Part shown: in pieces, positions 51,282 to 60,597 of the stretch | How positions within the stretch are numbered: position 1 is the stretch's first letter | How the letters are laid out: every line of letters starts with the position of its first letter | Source: Micromonosporaceae bacterium KJ-029 | GTDB taxonomy: Bacteria; Actinomycetota; Actinomycetes; Mycobacteriales; Micromonosporaceae | Length of the DNA stretch: 64,000 nucleotides | Direction of reading: 5' to 3' | Assembly: GCA_005402585.1 (NCBI GenBank) | Contig: BIFP01000062.1 | Coordinates: 1-64,000, forward strand | Translations under genes and position numbers: made by a program | The notes under the pieces: model-generated | Seen by the model: only the letters and a program-made list of their open reading frames with translations | Told to the model about the DNA's origin: nothing | Databases searched by the model: none

Positions 51282-52028
51282 ATGGCCGAGGTGCTGGAAG
51301 ACGGCGACATTTACTTCCTCTACCGCCCCCGGGTGCAGCACGAGCACGTCGACTCGCTGGAAGAGGTGCAGCGGCTACTCGTGGTGATGCACCCGTGGCG
51401 GGGGCGACACCTGCGACTGCTCGTCGTCGGCCGCAAGCGCCTGCCCGACATCGACGAGCATGACCGATTCTGGGCGTTCGTCGACGAGGTGGTGGACCGG
51501 CCCGAACAACTGCACAAGACCCTGCAGGCGCGCAGCTACCGGACGAGGACCCGGGACGAGCGGGAGCAGCCGCCGGCCCGACCGGCGGCAGAGGGCGCGT
51601 ACGTGATCGCCCGGCACGACGACCACACCCACCTCGCGTACCAGCTCGAACTGCCCCTGCGCCCCGGCCCACCCCAGCGGGAGTTCAGCATCGAGCCGGA
51701 GGCGAGCTACATCGTCACGGTGAAGAACCCGCAGGCACCCTCCCCACCCGGGGTCGGCCTCAGCGGGGCCCGGAAGGTGAAACTGCCCGCCCCGTTGCAG
51801 GGGGAGTTTCACGGCCGTCGCTTCGCCCCGCTCGACCCGCCCGCGTTCCTGGACCACCCGGGAACCGAGCTCGTCCTCGTCGGCGCGGCCCACGACGCCT
51901 CGGAGGAACTGCAGATCGACCTGGACGCCGAGGTCGAGCGGGCGGAGCGGAGCACGATCTTCGGGGACCTGCGGATCGGCCGCCGGGATCGGCCGGTCGC
52001 CCCGCTGTTCGCAGGCGAGTGGGCCTGA
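51282..52028 (+). CDS. Conserved hypothetical cytosolic protein
   Basis: 248 residues. MAEVLEDGDIYFLYRPRVQHEHVDSLEEVQRLLVVMHPW, then LPDIDEHDRFWAFVDEV and AAEGAYVIARHDDHTHLAYQLELP are a recognisable bacterial hypothetical family (a nucleotide- or sugar-binding-like beta fold); its activity is not known. No signal or membrane segment. Divergent from the PBP gene with an 18-nt gap, so promoters must overlap the coding starts or the annotated starts are slightly too early. Confidence 0.7.
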   Translation: MAEVLEDGDIYFLYRPRVQHEHVDSLEEVQRLLVVMHPWRGRHLRLLVVGRKRLPDIDEHDRFWAFVDEVVDRPEQLHKTLQARSYRTRTRDEREQPPARPAAEGAYVIARHDDHTHLAYQLELPLRPGPPQREFSIEPEASYIVTVKNPQAPSPPGVGLSGARKVKLPAPLQGEFHGRRFAPLDPPAFLDHPGTELVLVGAAHDASEELQIDLDAEVERAERSTIFGDLRIGRRDRPVAPLFAGEWA

Positions 52029-52044
52029 GGCCGCGCCGCCGTGC

Positions 52045-52428
52045 TCAGGCCGCGATGGCGCGCAGGTTGTGCTGCTCCACGCCGCGGGCCGCCGACAGCG
52101 CACCACCGGCCAGGTAGGCGAGCCAGGTCAGCGGCATGGTCACGATGCCCACGACGAGGAAGATGAGGAAGAAGTTGATCCAGAACAGCACCCAGAACGA
52201 GACCATGAGGACCACGCCGGTGACGATCCGACCGGCGTAGATGTTGCCCACGCCGAAGATGCCGAAGAAGCCGAGGATCAACTCCAGCGCCACGGCGGCA
52301 CCGGTCGACTTGGGTGGCGCGACCACGACGGCCGGCGGGTAGTAGGCCGGCGGCGGGCCGTACTGGGCCGGGACCGGCAGGTTGGCCGTCATGTCTTGGT
52401 GCTGCTGGTACGGGTCGTGGTAGCTCAC
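52045..52428 (-). CDS. TM2-like small membrane protein
   Basis: 127 residues from a GTG at 52428 (MSYHDPYQQHQDM); the ATG at 52392 is an alternative. A Pro/Tyr-rich cytosolic head is followed by helix pairs AVALELILGFFGIFGVGNIYAGRIVTG and LMVSFWVLFWINFFLIFLVVGIVTMPLTWLAYLAG. Gly-rich first helix plus NIYAG-type turn resemble TM2-domain proteins. It is inner-membrane; function unknown. Convergent with the gene ending at 52028. Confidence 0.7.
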   Translation of the reverse strand: MSYHDPYQQHQDMTANLPVPAQYGPPPAYYPPAVVVAPPKSTGAAVALELILGFFGIFGVGNIYAGRIVTGVVLMVSFWVLFWINFFLIFLVVGIVTMPLTWLAYLAGGALSAARGVEQHNLRAIAA

Positions 52429-52521
52429 CCCGCCAGTGTCGCCGAGGGACACCACCACGTCACCCACGCGGCCGGCGTGTGGTGCGGCCACGGCATACTC
52501 GCCGAGGACATCGGACGATGA

Positions 52522-53250
52522 ATGGAAGTGCCCGTGCAATCCACGCGTCGCCCCCGGCCGGCCGCCGACCCGCACCGGCCCGAGTCACCGCGGCCGCCAC
52601 GGCGCGCCGCCAGGCTGGTGGTGGTTTGCCTGGTCGCCAGCGCGGCCGTCAGCGTGCTCGACACCGTCGTCGCGATCGGAAACTACGAGGGCCGGATCGT
52701 CGCGGTGACCCACGGGAGCCCGGACGTGCTGGTGGCGTACGTGGTGCATGAGCTGCTCGCCCTGCTCGCGCCGGCCGACACGGTGATTGGCGTGCTCGCC
52801 GCGCTGCGGTTGCTCACGCTGGTCGGCACTGCGGCGGCCTTCGTCACCTGGCTGGTCCTGGCCCGGCGCAACGCCGTACGGCTGGGCGGGGCGCCGAGGT
52901 GGGCCCCGGCGTGGGCGGTCGGTGGATGGTTCGTTCCGGTGGCGAACCTGGTGATCCCGTACCTGGTGGTGCGGGACGTGTGGCGGGCCAGCGACCCGTC
53001 GGACGAGCCGGCGGTCACCGTCCCTGAGGCGCCGGTGCGTCGCTGGTGGACGGCCCTGATCAGCACGGTGTTCCTGCACGGCGTCGCCGCGGTGTACCTG
53101 ACCGAGCGGCTGGCCGCGCGTCCGGTGACGTACCCGCTGTGGTGCGCCGGGACGGCGGCGCTGGTGGCCACGGCCGTGCTGACGGGACGGGTGGTGCTGC
53201 GCACCACCGGGGCGCAGCGGGAGTTGGTGGCCCGCCCCGGCCGGCGGTAG
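52522..53250 (+). CDS. DUF4328-family membrane protein
   Basis: 242 residues with a Pro/Arg-rich start and four to five membrane helices (RLVVVCLVASAAVSVLDTVVAI, LLTLVGTAAAFVTWLVLARR and others). The RRNAVRLGGAPRWAPAWAVGGWFVPVANLVIPYLVVRDVWRAS segment is the DUF4328 hallmark. Function unknown. Divergent from the TM2-like gene with 93 nt between starts. Confidence 0.8.
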   Translation: MEVPVQSTRRPRPAADPHRPESPRPPRRAARLVVVCLVASAAVSVLDTVVAIGNYEGRIVAVTHGSPDVLVAYVVHELLALLAPADTVIGVLAALRLLTLVGTAAAFVTWLVLARRNAVRLGGAPRWAPAWAVGGWFVPVANLVIPYLVVRDVWRASDPSDEPAVTVPEAPVRRWWTALISTVFLHGVAAVYLTERLAARPVTYPLWCAGTAALVATAVLTGRVVLRTTGAQRELVARPGRR

Positions 53251-53289
53251 CGCCGGCCGGCGGCGGGTGGTGACCGGTGGGGTCGCCGG

Positions 53290-54507
53290 TCAGTAACGCA
53301 GGGCGCGGAGATTGGCGTAGCTGTCGCAGGCGGACGAGACGCCGTCCGGCCGCGGGTTGTCGTTCTCGGTCAGGTAGTAGTCGACGCCCGCCATCGTGCT
53401 GTGAACGAAGATGCGGGTGAAGTCGATGACGCCCTCGCCCACGTCCGCGAACGACCCGTCGGCCGCCATGTCCTTGACGTGGAACAGCGGGAACCGGCCC
53501 GGGTACTGCTGGATGAGGTCGACAGGATCCGCACCGACGCTGACCGCCCAGTACAGGTCGAGTTCCATCGCGACCAGGTTCGGGTCGGTTTCGCGTACCA
53601 GCACGTCATAGCCGCTTACACCGCCGCTCTGCGTGGTGAACTCGAACCCGTGGTTGTGGTAGGCGACGGTAATGCCCGCCTGCTTGAGTTTGGCGCCGAC
53701 GGCGTTCAGCGTCGCCGCGACCTCTGCATAGTCGTGGAGTCCCCATGAGCCGGAACCCGAGATCCGGACGTACTTGGCGCCGAATGTCCTGGCGTTGGCG
53801 ATGACGCCGTCGAGGTTGTTCCGGAGGTCGCCGAGGCCGATCCCGATCGACGGAACCGACAGCCCCGCATCGGCAACCAGTGGCGCCAGGGCCGTGGCCG
53901 TCCTGCCGTAGAAGTTGTTCACCGAGCCGGAGGGCTCCGCGTTGCGGTAGCCGCAGGCGGCGAGCGAGCCCAGGGTGGCTGCGGGTGCGGTTGTCATGGT
54001 CGCCCGCACGGTGTAAAGGACGAGACCGATCCGGTCGTCGGGTACCGCGCGGGTCCCGGGTGCCGGCTGTGCCCTGCCGATCTCGGAGTGAGCTGCCGCC
54101 CGTACGATGCTGCGGCGTTCCTCCTGCGTGATGAGGTCGTCCTGCCGGAGGGTGTTGGCGAGCCCGCTGACCGTGCTCACGAAGCTGCCGTGGTTGGCGA
54201 ACGGCGCCTCGGCCCAGATGGCGTCCATGATCGTGCACCCGTTGCCCAGGTCGCGGTTCGGTACGCCCGAGTTGGCCCGGTCCTGGCCGAAGAAGACCGT
54301 GGACGAGGTGGTGTAACCCCAGGGGCAGGCATCCTCAGCGATCTGTGTGCTGACGGCGACGGACATGCTCGGACTGTTGGTCGGAGCCTCGGCGGCCGAC
54401 GCCGGCGCCGGTGTGAACGGCAGCAGCGCCGCGGCCAGCGACGTGGCGAGCAGCTGACGCGCTCGCCTCGATCGATTGTGGGACGGGCGGGCGGAGTCGG
54501 TGGGCAT
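53290..54507 (-). CDS. Secreted xylose isomerase-like TIM-barrel protein with extra N-terminal domain
   Basis: 405 residues from the ATG at 54507 (GGGAGAG upstream). A signal peptide (LLATSLAAALLPFTPAPASAA, cleaving about residue 38) is followed by a 95-residue helical region with FVSTVSGLANTLRQDDLITQEERRSIVRAA, and then an AP-endonuclease-2/sugar-phosphate-isomerase barrel: DRIGLVLYTVRATMTTAPAATLGSLAACGYRNAEPSG, VAYHNHGFEFTT (metal-binding His/Glu), VAMELDLYWAVSVGAD and FPLFHVKDMAADG. It is likely a secreted sugar isomerase or epimerase, and probably co-transcribed with the ThuA-dehydrogenase gene upstream. Confidence 0.82.
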   Translation of the reverse strand: MPTDSARPSHNRSRRARQLLATSLAAALLPFTPAPASAAEAPTNSPSMSVAVSTQIAEDACPWGYTTSSTVFFGQDRANSGVPNRDLGNGCTIMDAIWAEAPFANHGSFVSTVSGLANTLRQDDLITQEERRSIVRAAAHSEIGRAQPAPGTRAVPDDRIGLVLYTVRATMTTAPAATLGSLAACGYRNAEPSGSVNNFYGRTATALAPLVADAGLSVPSIGIGLGDLRNNLDGVIANARTFGAKYVRISGSGSWGLHDYAEVAATLNAVGAKLKQAGITVAYHNHGFEFTTQSGGVSGYDVLVRETDPNLVAMELDLYWAVSVGADPVDLIQQYPGRFPLFHVKDMAADGSFADVGEGVIDFTRIFVHSTMAGVDYYLTENDNPRPDGVSSACDSYANLRALRY

Positions 54508-54675
54508 GTTCTCTCCCAGGTAGACGAGAAACGGCTGGAGGTTCCTGGCACTGGTGGTGTGCGGGTCGGGTATCGCGGATCGCGGACGAGGCCCAGTGCG
54601 CGAGCGGCCTCGCGCTGACGGATGGGTCGGCCGGGTCGGTGGTGGCGGGGTACGCACCCCGCCACCACCTGACTC

Positions 54676-57600
54676 TCAGCGCACCGTCACGACGACGGTC
54701 GAGGACAGCGTCGCCCCGAGGTTGTCGGTGACGGTCAGCCGTGCGGTGTAGGTGCCCCTGCGGGTGTACGTGTGGCTGGCCGACGGTGCGTGCACGACCG
54801 CCGTGTTGTTGCCGAAGTCCCACGCGTAGTCCGTGATGGTGCGCCCGGGCGGTGGTGAGGCTGTCCCGGTGAATGCCACCTGCAGTGGCGCTGTGCCCGC
54901 GGTGGGCGTGGCCGAGGCCGAAACCGTCGCGTCGGTCTCTTCCCGCATCCCGGCGCCGTTGAATCGCAGCCAGTCCAGCGTCATCAGGTCGGGGGTGCCA
55001 CCCGTCTGGTTCGGGTTGACGAAGACCAGATAGAGCTGGCACGTGCGGCCCGGGTCGGTCAGCTCCACCGTCGGCGATATGAGGTTGTCCCAGCCGCCGG
55101 TGCCGCCGATGGTGGCCCGACCGAGGAGTTCGCCGGTGGGGGAGTCGGCTCTGATCTCGATGTCGCCGCCGCTGCTGCCGGAGGCGACTCCGAAGGTGAC
55201 CGAGTCGATGTTGCGGAGGTTGGCCGGGCTGAAGCTGATCCAGTCTCCATGGTCGATATCCCCGATGCGCTTACCGGCGCTGGCGGTCGCGCGTTCGATC
55301 ACCTCGATGCCGCTCTGGGCGTCGAAATGCTCGGCCTCCTTGCGCTTGGTCTGCAGCTCCACCCGGGTTGAGCCGACCAGCGACGGTGCTCCGGCCGCCC
55401 CGCCGTCGGTGTACTGCGCGGTGAGCACGGTGTAGAGGTCCTGTCCCGGGCCGTGGCCGTCGCCACCGCCACTCTCGGTGACCGCCACCCCAGTGCATCC
55501 GATGTAGTTGTCCAGCGGGTGGGTGTGCGAGTCGTGGCCGAGCTGGGTCTGTACGACCACCTTGGAGCAGTCGATGCTGCCCTCTTCCGGGTCGGTGACC
55601 GTGACCGTGTACGGGATGCGGTCACCGAAGTCGAAGAAGGCCCCGTCGGGGACGCTGAGGGTCACCGTCGGGCGGGTGTTGCCGGCCGTGATCTCCTGCA
55701 CGGCGATGGCTGTCTGCCCATTGGTGGCGGTGACGGTGAGTCGGGCGGTGTAGCGCCCCGGTGTGTTGTAGGTGTGGCTGGGGTTGGCGGCAGTGGAGTC
55801 GACCTTGCCGTCGCCGTCGAAGTCCCAGGCGTACTGGATCGCGGTACCGTCCGGCCCGCTGGAGCCGGCGCTGGAGAAGGCGACGGTCAGCGGGGCGGGC
55901 CCGCTGTCCTTGTCCGCGGTCAGCCGGGCAACCGGCGGTCGGCTGTTGGCCACGTAGTCGATGCGGTAGATGCCGGCGCCCTCGTTGGTGCCGCCCCGAC
56001 CGCTCCCGCTGCCCACGCCGAAGTCGATGACGTAGAGGGAGCCGTCCGGCCCGAACTCCGCCTCGAACGGCTGGATCCACGACATGTTGCCGAAGATTCC
56101 GTTGATGGACTGCAGGTCACCGACGTTGGTGGGGCCGAAGCGGGGATCGTTGAAGGTCTGGGCGGTCGAGTGGATCGACAGCGTCTTGAACCACTTGCGG
56201 GTCAGCTCGAAGACGATCCACTTGCCGTGGTAGTACTGGGGGAACTTGGTCAGCCGCTTGTTGGACGGGTCGAAGTTGTAGACGGGTCCGCTCATGGGGC
56301 CGCCGCCGCCCGTGCCGAGTTCGGGGAACTCCGGTGACGCCGAGTAGGCGTACCACACCTGCGCGGGTTTGGCCTGGGGGAGGTTGGTCAGGCCGGTGTT
56401 GTTGGGGGAGTCGTTGACCGGGGCGGTGCAGTCGAACTTCGGTCCGGAGGTGGAGGTGGCGAAGTCGTAGTCGTTGAACGGGGTGTTGTTGCCGACGCAG
56501 TAGGGCCAGCCGTAGTTGCCGGCACTGGTGATCCGGTGGAACTCGACGGTCCCTTCCGGCCCCCGGGCGGGGTTGGCGGACCGGGCGTCAGGGCCGTAGT
56601 CGGCCACGAGCAGCGCCTTGGTCTTCGCGTCGACGGTGATGCGGAACGGGTTCCGCATGCCCATCGCGTAGATCTCGGGCATTGTCTTGGGCGTGTTCGG
56701 GGAGAACAGGTTGCCACCTGGGATGGCGTACTTGCCGTTGGGCAGGGGCTTGATCCGCAGGATCTTGCCCCGCAGGTCGTTGGTGTTGGCCGAGGTGGCC
56801 TGTGCGTCGTACGCGCGGCGGCCGGGCCGCTCGTCGATGGGGGTGAAGCCGCTGGACTCGAACGGGTCGGTGTTGTCGCCGATGGCGGCGTACAGGTTGC
56901 CCTGCTGGTCCATCGTCAGCGAGCCGCCCATGTGTGAGTTGGCGCGAGCCTCACCGCGCCAGGTGGGGATCGTGAGCAGGCGCTTCTCCGAGTCGAGGCT
57001 GACGCTGTTGCCGTCGACGGTGAACCGGGACAGGTTCAGCTGCTTCTCCACCCGGTCAGACCAGAGCAGGTAGATCCAGTTGTTCGTGTCGAAGTGTCGG
57101 TCCAGCGTCATGCCGATCAGGCCGTCGGACTGACTGGTGTGCTCCGGCGTGTAGGCGAAGTCGAGGAGCGTGGTGACGGCGAGGGTGTCCTGGTTGATGA
57201 CCTTCAGTGCGCCGGTGCGCTCGATGTAGAAGACCCGGCGGTCCGGCGCCACCGCCAGTTCGAACGGGTCGGAGAGATTCTGGTTGACCAGGGGGATCCG
57301 CTCGAAGTTGTCCGTTCTGGTGGCGCCGCAGTCACCGGAGGCGACGCCTGCCGCCCACCTGATGCCGCCCAGCAGGTGCTGGAGGAAGGCCGGCTCCTGG
57401 AAGGACGACGAGCTGTGCCCGCCGGCCGTGAACCAGGAGCGGCCGCCGTCGTAGTTCTGGCACCAGGAATAGGCGTGGTCGTGGCCCTGGTTCATTCCGG
57501 GAATGCCGTCGCGCACCTTGATCTGGGCGAGCGTGTGGACCCTGCCGGTGGGGTTGATCCGCCAGTTGTACCACTCCTCGCTGCGCTCCCAGAGCTCCGG

Positions 57601-58131
57601 CAGGCCCTTTGTGGAGGGGTGAGCGTGGTCAAGGACCTTGATCCGGCCCGGGAACGTACCGCCGGTGCGGGAGAAGTCCGGGTGGTGGTCGAAGATGGTC
57701 CCGACCAGTCCCTCGTACCAGGTCCAGTCCCGCTCGCTCGCGGAGGCGGCGTGCAGGCCGACCCAGCCACCACCACCGCGGACGAACGTCTGTAGCGCGG
57801 CCCGCTGGTCGGCGTTGAGTAGGTCTCCGGACGCGGGGGTGGAGTTGGTGTTGTTGAACACGAGGGCGTCGAACCGGGCGAGGTTGGCATCGGTGAAGGC
57901 GCCCGAGTCGGTGGTTGCCTCGACGGCGAAACCGTGCTGCTGGCCGAGCTGCTGGATGGCGGCGATGCCGGCCGGGATCGAGTCGTGGTAGAAGTTCGTG
58001 ACCTTGGAGAAGACCAGCACCCGGAAGGTGGCGGTGGTGGTCGATGCGCTCGCGGCGGTCGAGGTCGTACTCGTCAACAAGAGAGTGACGGTTGCGAGTA
58101 AAGCGAGCAGTAGCGGGCGTCGGCGTCTCAT
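54676..58131 (-). CDS. Secreted ThuA / sorbosone-dehydrogenase / PKD / CBM6 multidomain protein
   Basis: 1151 residues from the ATG at 58131 (GAGGAG upstream). Signal peptide (PLLLALLATVTLLLTSTTSTAASA), a ThuA-like trehalose-utilisation domain (about 36-265, with GGGGWVGLHAASAS), and a glucose/sorbosone dehydrogenase beta-propeller (about 275-690, with AVAPDRRVFYIERTGALKV and GMRNPFRITVD). These are followed by a PKD domain (PLTVAFSSAGSSGPDG, YAWDFDGDGKVD), a CBM6-like sugar-binding domain (KEAEHFDAQSGIEV through GDWISFSPANL) and a second PKD (PLQVAFTGTASPPPG). It likely oxidises sugars at cell surface or on a polysaccharide. A LacI-type palindrome lies just upstream. Confidence 0.9.
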   Translation of the reverse strand: MRRRRPLLLALLATVTLLLTSTTSTAASASTTTATFRVLVFSKVTNFYHDSIPAGIAAIQQLGQQHGFAVEATTDSGAFTDANLARFDALVFNNTNSTPASGDLLNADQRAALQTFVRGGGGWVGLHAASASERDWTWYEGLVGTIFDHHPDFSRTGGTFPGRIKVLDHAHPSTKGLPELWERSEEWYNWRINPTGRVHTLAQIKVRDGIPGMNQGHDHAYSWCQNYDGGRSWFTAGGHSSSSFQEPAFLQHLLGGIRWAAGVASGDCGATRTDNFERIPLVNQNLSDPFELAVAPDRRVFYIERTGALKVINQDTLAVTTLLDFAYTPEHTSQSDGLIGMTLDRHFDTNNWIYLLWSDRVEKQLNLSRFTVDGNSVSLDSEKRLLTIPTWRGEARANSHMGGSLTMDQQGNLYAAIGDNTDPFESSGFTPIDERPGRRAYDAQATSANTNDLRGKILRIKPLPNGKYAIPGGNLFSPNTPKTMPEIYAMGMRNPFRITVDAKTKALLVADYGPDARSANPARGPEGTVEFHRITSAGNYGWPYCVGNNTPFNDYDFATSTSGPKFDCTAPVNDSPNNTGLTNLPQAKPAQVWYAYSASPEFPELGTGGGGPMSGPVYNFDPSNKRLTKFPQYYHGKWIVFELTRKWFKTLSIHSTAQTFNDPRFGPTNVGDLQSINGIFGNMSWIQPFEAEFGPDGSLYVIDFGVGSGSGRGGTNEGAGIYRIDYVANSRPPVARLTADKDSGPAPLTVAFSSAGSSGPDGTAIQYAWDFDGDGKVDSTAANPSHTYNTPGRYTARLTVTATNGQTAIAVQEITAGNTRPTVTLSVPDGAFFDFGDRIPYTVTVTDPEEGSIDCSKVVVQTQLGHDSHTHPLDNYIGCTGVAVTESGGGDGHGPGQDLYTVLTAQYTDGGAAGAPSLVGSTRVELQTKRKEAEHFDAQSGIEVIERATASAGKRIGDIDHGDWISFSPANLRNIDSVTFGVASGSSGGDIEIRADSPTGELLGRATIGGTGGWDNLISPTVELTDPGRTCQLYLVFVNPNQTGGTPDLMTLDWLRFNGAGMREETDATVSASATPTAGTAPLQVAFTGTASPPPGRTITDYAWDFGNNTAVVHAPSASHTYTRRGTYTARLTVTDNLGATLSSTVVVTVR

Positions 58132-58157
58132 ATACGCGCTCCTCAAGGGACGGGATT

Positions 58158-58171
58158 GGAAAGCGCTTTCC
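58158..58171. promoter_or_regulatory. LacI-family operator palindrome
   Basis: GGAAAGCGCTTTCC is a perfect 14-bp palindrome 27 nt upstream of the secreted dehydrogenase start. It has the central CG and AAAGCGCTTT core typical of LacI-family sugar repressors. Confidence 0.7.
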
Positions 58172-58500
58172 GCCTCCCGACCATACGAGACGCATGTCGA
58201 TGGGTCAATGTCCTGGTGGGGGCCGGTTCCGGGCTGGGCGAGGGGTCGACTCCGCAAGCACCGGGACATAACGGGACGCGCCAGCCAAGTGCGGACCGGT
58301 AGGCCCCACTGGCGTCCGGCTCGTCGCCGGTGTCCTCGGCGACCAGGTCGGCTGCCGACGTGGCCCGGACCGGGTCGTGGGGCGCGGCAGGAATCGCCCT
58401 GCGGGTGGTCGTCGGCGGTTCACGGCCGCGGGTTGCCGTGATCAGGTGTGCGGGCGCCGTCAGTGGGTACGCCCCGGCTTTCGACTTCGGGAGGCAGGGT

Positions 58501-58947
58501 ATGGCCGACGAGGCGCCGGACTACTTCCAGCCAGCGGGCGGGATGGTGCTCACCCATCTGCTGATCGTGCGGGACGTGGACCGTTCGCGGGACTTCTACC
58601 GGCAGGTACTGGGCGCGACCGTGGTGCGGGAACGCCAGCCGGCGATCCTGCGCTTCCACAACAGCTACATCGTGATCAACGACGAGGGCGGCCCCACCGA
58701 CGACAAGCCGACCGTACGGGCCCAGGCGCCGCCGGACCCGGACACGCTCAGCGGTGCGATCAACATCCGGGTCACCGACGTGCACGCGGTCTACGAGCAG
58801 TGGCGGGCGCGCGGCGGGGAGTTCCTGACCGAGCCGAAGGACCACGGTGTGGAGATCCGCTGCTACCTGCGGGACCCGGACGGCTACCTGATCGAGGTCG
58901 GTCAGGGGACCGGAATCCTCGCCGAGCAGCGCCGGGTCGCCGCCTGA
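58501..58947 (+). CDS. VOC/glyoxalase-family protein
   Basis: 148 residues, ATG at 58501 after GGGAGG. MVLTHLLIVRDVDRSRDFYRQVLGATVVRERQPAILRFHNSYIVINDEGGP, then INIRVTDVHAVYEQWRARGGEFLTEPKDHGVEIRCYLRDPDGYLIEVGQ is a single complete beta-alpha-beta-beta-beta VOC unit with metal-ligand-like His and Glu positions. It may be a dioxygenase, isomerase or resistance protein; substrate unknown. The Dps gene follows 82 nt downstream on the same strand. Confidence 0.85.
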   Translation: MADEAPDYFQPAGGMVLTHLLIVRDVDRSRDFYRQVLGATVVRERQPAILRFHNSYIVINDEGGPTDDKPTVRAQAPPDPDTLSGAINIRVTDVHAVYEQWRARGGEFLTEPKDHGVEIRCYLRDPDGYLIEVGQGTGILAEQRRVAA

Positions 58948-59029
58948 GCCGGCCACGAGCACCGCCGCGCCAGCGGCCAGAGCGGTCCCGCCGCGCCCAG
59001 CGGCCACCCGAGGTACCCAGGAGGACAGC

Positions 59030-59605
59030 ATGACCCAGCAGAAGCAGCGGTCGGACAGCCAGCCCCGGCTGCACCAGCACGGCCGGGAGATCCAGGCGTT
59101 CGGCACCGTCCGGCAGTTGCCGGTCGCCCTGTCGTACGACACGCGGATGTACTCGTGCGAGCGGCTGAACCTGATCCTCGCCGACACCCGCATCCTGCAC
59201 TCGCTGTACAAGAAACACCACTGGCTCATGCGTGGGCCGACCTTCTACCAACTTCATCTGCTGCTCGACAAGCACGCCGACGAACAGCTGGAACTGGTCG
59301 ACATGCTCGCCGAGCGGATCCAGACGCTGGGTGGGATCGCCGTGGGGGACCCGCGGCACGTGGCCGAGCTGACCCGGGTGCCGCGCCCGCCCGACGGTGC
59401 CGAGGAAGTGCCGGCGATGCTGTCGCGCCTGCTGGAGGCGCACGAGACGATCCTCGCCGACGCGCACGACGCCGCGGCGCGGGTGGTCGAGGGCGGCGAC
59501 GACGGCAGCAACGACATGCTGGTCTCGAACGTCATCCGCACCAACGAACTGCAAACCTGGTTCATCGCCGAACACCTCGTCGACACGCCGATTGTGTCGG
59601 TGTAG
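59030..59605 (+). CDS. dps: Dps-family ferritin-like protein
   Basis: 191 residues, ATG at 59030 after GGAGGACAG. The four-helix core has LADTRILHSLYKKHHWLMRGPTFYQLHLLLDKHADEQLELVDMLAERIQTLGG, containing the His, Asp and Glu ferroxidase ligands of Dps, and a later helix RTNELQTWFIAEHL. The N-terminal extension of about 40 polar residues may bind DNA. It stores iron and protects DNA from peroxide. A strong terminator follows, so it ends a transcript. Confidence 0.88.
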   Translation: MTQQKQRSDSQPRLHQHGREIQAFGTVRQLPVALSYDTRMYSCERLNLILADTRILHSLYKKHHWLMRGPTFYQLHLLLDKHADEQLELVDMLAERIQTLGGIAVGDPRHVAELTRVPRPPDGAEEVPAMLSRLLEAHETILADAHDAAARVVEGGDDGSNDMLVSNVIRTNELQTWFIAEHLVDTPIVSV

Positions 59606-59621
59606 CGCCAAGCCAAAGCCA

Positions 59622-59654
59622 AAGGTCGGCTCGATCCCGGATCGAGCCGACCTT
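59622..59654 (+). terminator. Hairpin terminator after Dps gene
   Basis: AAGGTCGGCTCGAT (59622-59635), loop CCCGG, then its exact complement ATCGAGCCGACCTT (59641-59654): a 14-bp perfect stem 17 nt after the stop, placed between convergent Dps and GntR genes. Confidence 0.88.
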
Positions 59655-59690
59655 GTCGTCCGTCGGGCGAGGGGCCCGCCGGTGAGACGC

Positions 59691-60467
59691 TCAGGCCGGG
59701 TTCGGCTCGGTACGCGCCTGCTCCCAGATCGACGACATCTCTTCGAACGCGTGTTCCATGATCTGCACCATGGCCCGGCGGGCGCTCTCGCCGTCGCGGC
59801 GCTGGATCGACTGGGCGACGTCCGCGTGCAGCTGGAGGGCCTGCTCGTGGGGGTAGTGCGGCATGAGGTGGTAGTGGTGGCGGCCGATGAGCACCTCGGC
59901 CACCAGGCTCTGCAGCTTGACGAACATTTCGTTGCCGGAGGCGCGGAGCACGCGCTGATGGAACTCGATGTCGAGGCTGAGGAAGCGCTCCTCGTCACCG
60001 GCCTTGCCGGCCGCCCACATCTTGGCGGCGAGGCCGACCAGTTCACTCGCCTCGTCGTGGTCGACCCGCTGGGCGGCGAGCAGCGCCGCGTGCGGTTCCA
60101 CCGCGGTACGCAGCTCGGTGATCGAGCGGATCTGGGCGATCCGGCCGGTCGAGGCCAGCCGCCAGCGGATCACCTGGGGATCGAAGACGTTCCAGTCGTT
60201 GGCGGGCCGGATCATCACGCCGACCCGCCGGCGGGTCTCGATGAATCCCATCGACGCGAGCACCCGGAGGACCTCGCGGATCACCGAGCGGGACACCGCG
60301 TAGCGGTCGACCAGGTCGTCGATGTTGAGCACGGCTCCGGCCGTCAGGTCACCGCCGCAGATGGCGGTGCCGAGGTGGTCGAGGACGCGGCCGTGCAGCC
60401 CGGCCTCGGGGCCGGCGGACTGGACGGGTGCGATCCCGGGGGAGGGCGGATTCACGCGTCGGATCAT
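59691..60467 (-). CDS. GntR/FadR-family (FCD) transcriptional regulator
   Basis: 258 residues from the ATG at 60467; a GTG at 60455 is an alternative. Winged helix with GRVLDHLGTAICGGDLTAGAVLNIDDLVDRYAVSRSVIREVLRVLASMGFIETRRRVGVMIRP, then a C-terminal FCD ligand domain (SITELRTAVEPHAALLAAQR, RFLSLDIEFHQRVLRASGNEMF) with the Asp and His metal/ligand positions of the family. It is divergent from the sugar transporter operon, so it most likely represses it until a sugar acid binds. Confidence 0.88.
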   Translation of the reverse strand: MIRRVNPPSPGIAPVQSAGPEAGLHGRVLDHLGTAICGGDLTAGAVLNIDDLVDRYAVSRSVIREVLRVLASMGFIETRRRVGVMIRPANDWNVFDPQVIRWRLASTGRIAQIRSITELRTAVEPHAALLAAQRVDHDEASELVGLAAKMWAAGKAGDEERFLSLDIEFHQRVLRASGNEMFVKLQSLVAEVLIGRHHYHLMPHYPHEQALQLHADVAQSIQRRDGESARRAMVQIMEHAFEEMSSIWEQARTEPNPA

Positions 60468-60597
60468 ATCAGTTAGGTCTACCCCTTGTATAAGTCTGCT
60501 TTTTCGGCCTAGCATCCGGACGTTAAGCGGATGTAACAGGCCGAGGTCGCGCCCGCCCCCCGAGGGCGGCGGCCAGGACAGCAAGGGAGAGACGGAC

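Noticed and set aside
49284..52028. A 914-residue plus-strand frame running antisense through the PBP gene
   Set aside because: It is Val/Arg/Gly-rich with no family similarity up to 51281; only its last 248 codons, from 51282, are a real gene. The PBP motifs on the other strand are complete.
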